Shown in pieces: positions 15,393 to 20,398 of a stretch of 20,398 bases of DNA. The stretch spans positions 1-20,398 of the forward strand of contig JAKAZX010000019.1 in assembly GCA_021826485.1 (NCBI GenBank), in the 5' to 3' direction. The notes under the pieces were generated by a model, which saw only the letters and a program-made list of their open reading frames with translations, had not been told where the DNA came from and ran no database searches. The translations under genes were made by a program, and so were the position numbers. This DNA is from Pseudomonadota bacterium (lineage in GTDB: Bacteria > Pseudomonadota > Alphaproteobacteria > Acetobacterales > Acetobacteraceae). Positions within the stretch are counted from its first letter, which is position 1. Each line of letters begins with the position of its first letter.

Positions 15393-16202
15393 TCACGCGG
15401 CCTCGCCGACCAGCCGCAGGAAGCGCCGCGTGCGCTCGTGCTTCGGCGAATCGACCATCCTGGCGGGGTGTCCTTCCTCGACGATCATGCCGTCCTCCAT
15501 GAACAGGATGCGGTCGGCGGCCTTGCGCGCGAATTGGATTTCATGGGTGACGATCACCATCGTCATGCCCTTGGCGGCGAGGTCGAGCATCACGTTCAGC
15601 ACCTCTCCCACCATTTCCGGATCGAGCGCGGAGGTCGGCTCGTCGAACAGCATCGCCGCCGGCTCCATCGCGAGCGCGCGCGCGATCGCCACCCGCTGCT
15701 GCTGCCCGCCGGAAAGCTGGGCGGGATAGGCGGATTCCCGGTCCGCCAGCCCGACCAGCGCCAGCAGCCGGCGCGCGTCGGCCAGCGCCAGATCGGCGCG
15801 GCGCCGCAGCACCTGCACCGGCCCGCAGCGGATATTGTCCAGCGCGGTCATGTGGCCGAACAGGTTGAACTGCTGGAACACCATGCCGATCTGCCGCCGC
15901 TGCATCGACAGGGCGGCATCCGACACCGCCTCTGCCCGGCCGTTGCGCAGCGCGAAGCCGAACGGCGCACCGTTGATCCAGATCTCGCCGGCACTCGGCG
16001 CATCGAGATGATTGAGCGTGCGCAGGAACGTGCTCTTGCCGCCGCCGCTCGGCCCGATGATCACCACCACCTCGCCGCGATGCACCTTCAGGTCGATGCC
16101 CTTGAGCACTTCGGTATGGCCGAAGGATTTCCGCACGTTGCGCGCCTCGATCACGACGGGCTGCGACGCCTTCGGCGCCATTGCGGGGTCAGGATGCGTC
16201 AT
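15393..16202 (-). CDS. Polar amino acid-type ABC transporter ATPase (GlnQ/HisP class)
   Basis: Cytoplasmic ATPase (269 residues) for the adjacent permease. Walker A is GPSGGGKS (50-57), the Q-loop is in GMVFQQFNLFGHMTALDN, the signature is LSGGQQQRVAIARAL, Walker B is AMLFDEPTSALDPEMVGE, and the switch His is in IVTHEIQFA, all in the form typical of the glutamine/histidine/cystine uptake class. The start at 16202 is chosen because it overlaps the permease end by 14 bp and gives a short N-terminus. ATGs at 16220 and 16181 and an open frame up to 16268 are alternatives; none has a clear ribosome site, which fits coupled translation. LLM copy C starts 4 bp after its stop. Confidence 0.93.
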   Translation of the reverse strand: MTHPDPAMAPKASQPVVIEARNVRKSFGHTEVLKGIDLKVHRGEVVVIIGPSGGGKSTFLRTLNHLDAPSAGEIWINGAPFGFALRNGRAEAVSDAALSMQRRQIGMVFQQFNLFGHMTALDNIRCGPVQVLRRRADLALADARRLLALVGLADRESAYPAQLSGGQQQRVAIARALAMEPAAMLFDEPTSALDPEMVGEVLNVMLDLAAKGMTMVIVTHEIQFARKAADRILFMEDGMIVEEGHPARMVDSPKHERTRRFLRLVGEAA

Positions 16203-16926
16203 GGGACAGCGCGGCATTGTCGAGGGCGATCCGGGCCGGGCGCGCCCGGGCGTCGCCCGGCGTTGCACTCAGGGAGCGGGATGCGCGCGCCTCCAGCCAT
16301 TGCTGCACGAACCCCCAGAGCGTCGTCAGCACGAGGTAGTACACCGCCGCGACGCAGAACAGCTCCAACACCTTGAACTTCACCTGCACCAGCAGCTCGG
16401 TCCGCCGCAGCAGCTCCTCCAGCGAGATCACCGAGGCCAGGGACGATGTCTTCATCAGGCCGTTGAAGGAGTTGCCGAGCGGCGGCAGGATGATCCGCGC
16501 GGCCTGGGGCAGGATGATCACCCGCATCGTCTTGGCCCAGGTCATGCCGATGGCGCGTGCCGCCTCGAACTGGCCCTTCGGCACGGATGCGACGCCGGCG
16601 CGGATGATCTCGGCCAGATAGGCGCCTTCGTTCACCCCGAGGCCCACCAGCGCCGATGCGACGACGCCGAGCGAGATGCCGATCTGCGGCAGGCCGGTAT
16701 AGATGATGATCAACTGCACCAGCACCGGCGTGCCGCGGAACAGCCAGACATAGAAACCGGCGGGCTGGCGCAGCCAGCGGCGCTGCGACATGCGCATCAG
16801 CGCCGCGATGGTGCCGAGCACGATGCCGATGGCCATGGCCCCGATCGACAGCGCCAATGAGATGGCGGCGCCGGTGAGCAGATAGCCGCTATGGAGATAG
16901 TGGAGGAATGTACTCCCGTCCCACAT
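16189..16926 (-). CDS. Polar amino acid-type ABC transporter permease (HisMQ/GlnP class)
   Basis: Inner-membrane permease (245 residues), first gene of the - strand operon. It has the expected hydrophobic helices, GTIAALMRMS early, FRGTPVLVQLIIIYTGLPQIG in the first half, and the ATPase-contacting EAA loop EAARAIGMTWAKTMRVIILPQA followed by LPPLGNSFNGLMKTSSL. Such permeases often work as homodimers, so one gene can be enough. The ATG at 16926 has an excellent GGAGG on the - strand (complement of 16934-16938) with 7 bases spacing. A strong promoter lies about 310 bp upstream (17238-17266), divergent from the FadR-type gntR gene, which probably controls it. Confidence 0.94.
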   Translation of the reverse strand: MWDGSTFLHYLHSGYLLTGAAISLALSIGAMAIGIVLGTIAALMRMSQRRWLRQPAGFYVWLFRGTPVLVQLIIIYTGLPQIGISLGVVASALVGLGVNEGAYLAEIIRAGVASVPKGQFEAARAIGMTWAKTMRVIILPQAARIILPPLGNSFNGLMKTSSLASVISLEELLRRTELLVQVKFKVLELFCVAAVYYLVLTTLWGFVQQWLEARASRSLSATPGDARARPARIALDNAALSHDAS

Positions 16927-17048
16927 GCGCTGACCTCCTCCCTCGGGTTGTGCGGGCGGGGCGCCGGGGCGCCGCGATCACCGGCTGCGTCGGCCAGGAA
17001 GCCGCGCGTTCCCTGCCGCCGCCCGGAACGGCTTGCTGCGCTGATCGC

Positions 17049-17066
17049 GTGTGCAGAGTGTGCAGA
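17049..17066. repeat. Two tandem copies of a 9-bp unit
   Basis: GTGTGCAGA is repeated exactly and directly, twice, in the predicted leader of the transporter operon. It could be a regulator-binding repeat or a slippage product. Confidence 0.5.
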
Positions 17067-17237
17067 ATGCGTGCCAGCCGGGGCAGAACGACGAACGCTG
17101 CGGGCGGGCGGCGAATGATGGCGTCACCGTCCTGCTACGCCTTGCGATGCGGTGGCAGCCGGCGCCGCTGCATCGTCATCCGCCCGGGGTCGGCCATGCC
17201 AGGATCCGTCATTTGTTCTATTGTTAGGATGATATGA

Positions 17238-17266
17238 ATTACAGACCTTGACGCAGGCCCTGTCAA
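17238..17266 (-). promoter_or_regulatory. Strong sigma-70-like promoter of the LLM/transporter operon
   Basis: Read on the - strand: TTGACA (complement of 17261-17266, perfect consensus), an exact 17-bp spacer, then TGTAAT (complement of 17238-17243, 5 of 6). Transcription would start near 17231. The -35 lies inside an inverted repeat, CTTGA (17247-17251) and CAGG (17254-17257) against CCTG and TCAAG (17259-17267), which may be a repressor site. Confidence 0.6.
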
Positions 17267-17274
17267 GTCGCAGA

Positions 17275-17286
17275 CTAGTTAACAAG
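17275..17286. promoter_or_regulatory. Possible FadR/FCD-type GntR operator
   Basis: CTAGTTAACAAG is a near-perfect palindrome that contains T-N-GT-TA-AC-N-A, close to the TNGT-N3-ACNA pattern bound by FadR-group GntR proteins but with a 2-bp instead of 3-bp centre. It lies 32 bp before the gntR start and 8 bp from the -35 of the divergent promoter, so one bound protein could affect both directions. Confidence 0.4.
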
Positions 17287-17318
17287 TTGGGCAGTCGCAC
17301 GGCGAACGGGGAGGGGCG

Positions 17319-17999
17319 ATGCGTGAGGACGTGACTTCCGCCGTCGGGGCCTATCGCCGCATCAAGCACGGCATCCTCGATCTCACCTACCGGCCGGGCC
17401 GGAAGCTCTCCGAGACCACTCTCGCCGAGCAGCTCGGCGTCGGCCGGTCGCCGATCCGCACCGCGCTGGCCCGACTCGAAGGCGAAGGCTGGATCGAGGT
17501 GTCGCCGCAGAGCGGCACGTTTGTGCGCGCCCTGTCGGAACGCGAGATCGGCGAATTGTCCGAACTGCGCGGCATCCTGGAGACGCATTGCATCGGCCTC
17601 GCCGTCGAGCGTCTGCCGGACGCCGAGCTGGCGCGCCTGACCGCCGCGTTCGACGAACTCGGCGCCAGGGCACGGCGCGGCGATGCCGAAGCGTTCATCG
17701 AACTCGACAACCGGCTGCACGAACTGTCCTACGACACCGCCGACAACGCGCTGATCGCGCAGACGCTGCGCGGCCTGCGCGACAAGGTGCAGTGGATCCG
17801 CCGCGCCTGTGCGGTGTCCGGATCGCGGGTGCTCGACGGGCTGACGGAGATCGAGGGCATCCATGCCGCCCTGGTGCAGCGCGACGCCGCCGCCGCCCGC
17901 GCGCGCATGAAGCAGCATATCGAGAATGCGGCGCGCTTCTGCCGGATGGTCGAAGCCCGTCCCCGGCGCGTCCGCCCGGATCGCGCCCCGCCCGCATGA
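17319..17999 (+). CDS. GntR-family transcriptional regulator, FadR/FCD subfamily
   Basis: 226-residue regulator. The winged helix-turn-helix spans about 8-72 (YRRIKHGILDLTYRPGRKLS, LAEQLGVGRSPIRTALARL, SPQSGTFVRAL). The C-terminal half (about 78-215) is an all-helical FCD effector domain with ELDNRLHELSY, carrying the Asp and His of the metal/ligand site, and the closing IHAALVQRDAAAARARMKQHI. Its ATG at 17319 has GGGGAGGGG a few bases upstream. It is divergent from the transporter operon and 31 bp upstream of LLM copy D on the same strand, so it probably controls both and itself. Ligands of this subfamily are usually small carboxylic acids, often a product or substrate of the pathway. Confidence 0.93.
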   Translation: MREDVTSAVGAYRRIKHGILDLTYRPGRKLSETTLAEQLGVGRSPIRTALARLEGEGWIEVSPQSGTFVRALSEREIGELSELRGILETHCIGLAVERLPDAELARLTAAFDELGARARRGDAEAFIELDNRLHELSYDTADNALIAQTLRGLRDKVQWIRRACAVSGSRVLDGLTEIEGIHAALVQRDAAAARARMKQHIENAARFCRMVEARPRRVRPDRAPPA

Positions 18000-18030
18000 C
18001 CGCCCGCCAAGCGGGTGAACGGAGACGCCG

Positions 18031-19401
18031 ATGCCAGACCCGGAACGCCAGCGCTTCCTGAAGCTCGGCGCATTCTTTCACCCGACGGGACATCACGTCG
18101 CCGCCTGGCGGCATGAAGGCGCGCAGATCGATGCCGGCACCAATTTCGAGCATTACGTCCGGCTCGCCCGGACGGCCGAGCGGGCGAAGTTCGATCTGGT
18201 GTTCCTGGCCGACGCCGTGGCGACGCGCGACGGCAATCTGGAGGGGCTGTCGCGCTGGCCGCAATACATGGCCTATTTCGAGCCGCTGACGCTGCTCGCC
18301 GGCCTCGCCGCGGTGACCCGCCATATCGGCCTCGTCTCCACCGCGACCACCAGCTACAACGAGCCGTACCACATCGCCCGCAAATTCGCCTCGCTCGACC
18401 ATATCAGCCACGGCCGCGCCGGCTGGAACGTCGTCACCTCCTCCAATGCGTCCGAGGCGTTCAATTTCGGCCGCGACGCGCATTACGGCCACGCCGAGCG
18501 CTACGAGCGTGCCGAGGAATTCGTCGATATCGTCAAGCGGCTGTGGGACAGCTACGACGACGACGCGTTCGTGCGCGACCGCGCCGCCGGGCGCTATTTC
18601 GTGCCGTCGCGCCTGCATTACCTGCGCCACCAGGGCAAGCATTTCACGGTGCGCGGCCCGCTCAACGTGGCGCGTCCGCCGCAGGGCTATCCGGTGCTGT
18701 TCCAGGCCAGCGCCTCGGACACCGGCAAGGACCTCGCGGCGAAGATCGCCGAGGTGATCTTCACGCCCCTGCACGATATCGAGAAGGGGCAGGCCTTCTA
18801 CCGCGAACTCAAGGACCACGCGGCGCGGTTCGGACGCGGCTGGGACGACCTGATCATCATGCCCGGCCTCAATCCGGTCGTCGGCCGCACCCGCGCGGAG
18901 GCGGCGGAGAAGCAGCGCCATTTCCAATCGCTGATCCATCCCGATGTCGGCCGCGAGCTGCTCTCGAACGCGCTGGGCGGCGTGGACCTCGGCGGCGTCG
19001 ATATCGATGCGCCGCTGCCCGACCACATCATCTCGCCGGAGCAGCGGCGGACCGACGCGCGCATCTCCTACCTGTTCCGCGAGCAGCTCACGGTCCGCCA
19101 GATGTACGAGAAATACGGCGGCGCGCGCGGGCAGCGCACCGTGGTCGGCACCGCGGAGGACATCGCCGACCAGATGCAGGAATGGTTCGTCGGGCGCGCG
19201 GTGGACGGGTTCCTGATCCAGCCGCCGCACCTGCCGGCCGGCCTCGACGAATTTGTCGAGCAGGTCATCCCGGTATTGCAGGAACGGCGGCTGTTCCGCA
19301 CCGAGTACGAGGGCGCCACGCTGCGCGAGAATCTCGGCCTGCGGCGTCCGCCCAGCACCTATGCCGGGCCCGGCCCGGCCGCCCCGCGGGAAGGGGCCTG
19401 A
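18031..19401 (+). CDS. LLM-class flavin-dependent monooxygenase (NtaA/SnaA/DszA group), copy D
   Basis: Longest of the four LLM proteins (456 residues). Motifs: HPTGHHVAAWRHEGAQ (about 17-32), RHIGLVSTATTSYNEPYHIARKFASLDH (about 97-124), GRAGWNVVTS (128-137), NFGRDAHYGHAERYERAEEF, VRGPLNVARPPQGYPVLFQAS and C-terminal RRLFRTEYEGATLRENLGL. It ends with a Pro/Ala/Gly-rich tail of about 15 residues. All typical family segments are present, so I expect an active FMNH2-dependent oxygenase. The ATG at 18031 has GGAG about 7 bases upstream. It follows the FCD-type gntR by 31 bp and is probably co-transcribed with it. It resembles copies A and B at about the level expected for distinct subfamilies, not recent duplicates. 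Confidence 0.93.
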   Translation: MPDPERQRFLKLGAFFHPTGHHVAAWRHEGAQIDAGTNFEHYVRLARTAERAKFDLVFLADAVATRDGNLEGLSRWPQYMAYFEPLTLLAGLAAVTRHIGLVSTATTSYNEPYHIARKFASLDHISHGRAGWNVVTSSNASEAFNFGRDAHYGHAERYERAEEFVDIVKRLWDSYDDDAFVRDRAAGRYFVPSRLHYLRHQGKHFTVRGPLNVARPPQGYPVLFQASASDTGKDLAAKIAEVIFTPLHDIEKGQAFYRELKDHAARFGRGWDDLIIMPGLNPVVGRTRAEAAEKQRHFQSLIHPDVGRELLSNALGGVDLGGVDIDAPLPDHIISPEQRRTDARISYLFREQLTVRQMYEKYGGARGQRTVVGTAEDIADQMQEWFVGRAVDGFLIQPPHLPAGLDEFVEQVIPVLQERRLFRTEYEGATLRENLGLRRPPSTYAGPGPAAPREGA

Positions 19402-19448
19402 GCCGCCGCCGCTTCGCCCCCGCCGCCCGGTCGGGCTATACGGCCGGC

Positions 19449-20398
19449 ATGACCACCCGCCGCTCCTCACTGCGCATCCTGCTGAACGCGGCGCTGGACG
19501 GGCTGCTGGCGGCGGCTGCCGTGGTGCTGGCGCGCTGGCTGCTCGCCCCCGGCGCCGACCCGGTGCGCCCGGCCTGGACGCTCGGCTGGGCCGCCGCGGC
19601 GCTGCTGCTGGCCGGGCTGCCGTTCCGGCTTTCGGTGCAGTACTGGCGCTTCGCCGGCCCGTCCGACCTGCTCGGCGTCGGCGCGGCGAGCCTTGCCGGG
19701 GCGGCGCTGTTCGCGCTCGGCCTGCATCTCGGGGGCATTGCCATGCCCGCCCCGACCCTGCCCATCGTGCTCGCGCTCGCGCTGATGGTGCTGCTCGCGG
19801 TGCCGCGGGTGTTCTACCGCCTGCTGCGGGAGGGGGCGGGGGCCGGCGCGGCGGGGCAGCCGGTGCTGCTGGTCGGCGCGGGCGAGGGGGCCGATCTGTT
19901 CCTGCGCGCGCTCGCCGGGGATCGGGATGCGCCGTACCGCGCAATCGGGCTGCTGTCGCTCGGCCGGGCGCAGACCGGGCGGCGCATCCACAACTGCCCG
20001 ATCCTCGGCACCGCCGACGAGGCTGCCGCCGTGCTCGCCCGCCTGCGCGCCGATCTCGCGCTGCCCACCGCCCTCGTGGTGACGGAGCCGGACCTGCCGG
20101 GCGAGATGCTGACCCGCCTGATGGATGCCGCCGAGCGGGAGGGGCTGCGCGTCGCCCGCGCGCCGCGGCTGACCGCGCTCGATCCCGCCGCCCGCGGCGC
20201 CGGGCGGCTGGAACTGCGGCCGGTCGCGATCGAGGACCTGCTGAACCGCCCGCAGGTGCCGCTGGACCGGGAGGGGATGGCCCGGCTGGTGCAGGGGCGG
20301 CGGGTGCTGGTCACCGGCGCCGGCGGCAGCATCGGCGCGGAGCTTGCCCGCCAGGTGGCGGCGCTGGGGCCGCAGACCCTCGGCCTGCTGGACAACGG
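19449..20398 (+). CDS. Membrane nucleotide-sugar 4,6-dehydratase, CapD/FlaA1 type (3' end cut by window edge)
   Basis: N-terminal part (about 316 residues) of a polysaccharide biosynthesis protein such as CapD, WbpM or PglF, which converts a UDP-N-acetylhexosamine to its 4-keto-6-deoxy form for capsule, O-antigen or protein glycosylation. The frame from the ATG at 19449 runs open to the window end. It starts with hydrophobic membrane helices (about 8-130), then a first nucleotide-binding fold (VLLVGAGEGADLFLRAL, about 139-155), then the family hallmark LRPVAIEDLLNRPQVPLDRE and the second Rossmann start VTGAGGSIGAELARQ (about 288-302). The catalytic part lies beyond the window. It starts 47 bp after LLM copy D on the same strand but is functionally unrelated and very GC-rich; it probably begins a different locus. 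Confidence 0.92.
   Translation, partial: MTTRRSSLRILLNAALDGLLAAAAVVLARWLLAPGADPVRPAWTLGWAAAALLLAGLPFRLSVQYWRFAGPSDLLGVGAASLAGAALFALGLHLGGIAMPAPTLPIVLALALMVLLAVPRVFYRLLREGAGAGAAGQPVLLVGAGEGADLFLRALAGDRDAPYRAIGLLSLGRAQTGRRIHNCPILGTADEAAAVLARLRADLALPTALVVTEPDLPGEMLTRLMDAAEREGLRVARAPRLTALDPAARGAGRLELRPVAIEDLLNRPQVPLDREGMARLVQGRRVLVTGAGGSIGAELARQVAALGPQTLGLLDN

Larger units (their letters stand above)
16927..17318. other. Divergent control region between transporter operon and FCD-type gntR
   Basis: 392 bp without a convincing gene. The half near the permease is GC-rich and would be a leader of about 300 nt, holding a 9-bp tandem repeat (17049-17066) and a possible 25-codon reading frame on the - strand (ATG at 17212) without a ribosome site. 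The half near gntR is AT-richer and holds the - strand promoter, an inverted repeat (17247-17267) and a GntR-like operator (17275-17286). Confidence 0.7.

Noticed and set aside
15141..16376. 411-codon open frame on the + strand
   Set aside because: Antisense to the ATPase and the start of LLM copy C; His/Arg-rich translation with no recognisable domain.
17135..17212. 25-codon - strand reading frame (ATG at 17212) in the transporter operon leader
   Set aside because: Arg-rich, without a ribosome site or the Cys/His/branched-chain runs expected of a leader peptide. Kept only as a note because it follows the promoter directly.
19402..19448. Possible terminator after LLM copy D (GCCC-GGTC-GGGC at 19425-19436)
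   Set aside because: The stem is only 4 bp, with no T-run, in very GC-rich DNA where such matches are expected by chance.
17695..19944. 749-codon open frame on the - strand
   Set aside because: It lies opposite the FCD-type gntR end, LLM copy D and the dehydratase start. Its translation is Arg/Ala/Pro-rich low-complexity sequence without family motifs, typical of antisense frames in GC-rich genes.
1..20398. Search for CRISPR arrays, tRNA, insertion sequences, attachment sites, toxin-antitoxin or phage genes
   Set aside because: No repeat-spacer pattern, tRNA arm pattern, transposase motif or long terminal repeat was seen by eye on either strand.

Overview
The window reads as high-GC chromosomal DNA from a proteobacterium, most likely an alphaproteobacterium (Rhodospirillales/Acetobacteraceae-like). 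I infer this from codon use, protein style and the density of ABC transporters and GntR regulators; no rRNA, tRNA, mobile element or CRISPR array is visible. It holds 18 protein genes, the first and last cut by the window edges.

Left half (1-10458, all + strand): an acid/amino-acid catabolic block. A partial acyl-CoA dehydrogenase is followed 7 bp later by an NDP-forming acyl-CoA synthetase, then by a diaminopropionate ammonia-lyase and a HutC-type GntR regulator. After a 481-bp gap with a good sigma-70-like promoter comes a complete branched-chain-amino-acid-type ABC transporter: binding protein, LivH, LivM, LivG, LivF. The last four are joined by 4-14 bp overlaps. The layout suggests uptake of an amino-acid-like compound, deamination, CoA activation and oxidation of its acyl part, under the GntR regulator.

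Right half (10486-19401): a dense flavin-monooxygenase locus. Four different LLM-class proteins of the NtaA/SnaA/DszA group surround one polar-amino-acid-type ABC transporter. One operon on the - strand (16926 to 12962) encodes permease, ATPase, a shortened LLM protein and a full-length LLM protein. The binding-protein gene lies convergent to its end, a third LLM gene is divergent from the binding protein, and a FadR/FCD-type GntR gene plus a fourth LLM gene run divergently from the permease. The likely job is import and oxidative cleavage of organosulfur or aminated amino-acid-like compounds, as in the YxeK/YxeMNO system or the NTA/EDTA and sulfonate pathways. No flavin reductase is present in the window.

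Right edge (19449-20398): the start of an unrelated membrane-bound nucleotide-sugar dehydratase (CapD/FlaA1 type) for surface polysaccharide synthesis.

Regulatory sequence is informative: three sigma-70-like promoters with exact 17-bp spacers, several operator-like inverted repeats, and a strong hairpin between the livK-like gene and livH. All were read by eye and none has been tested.
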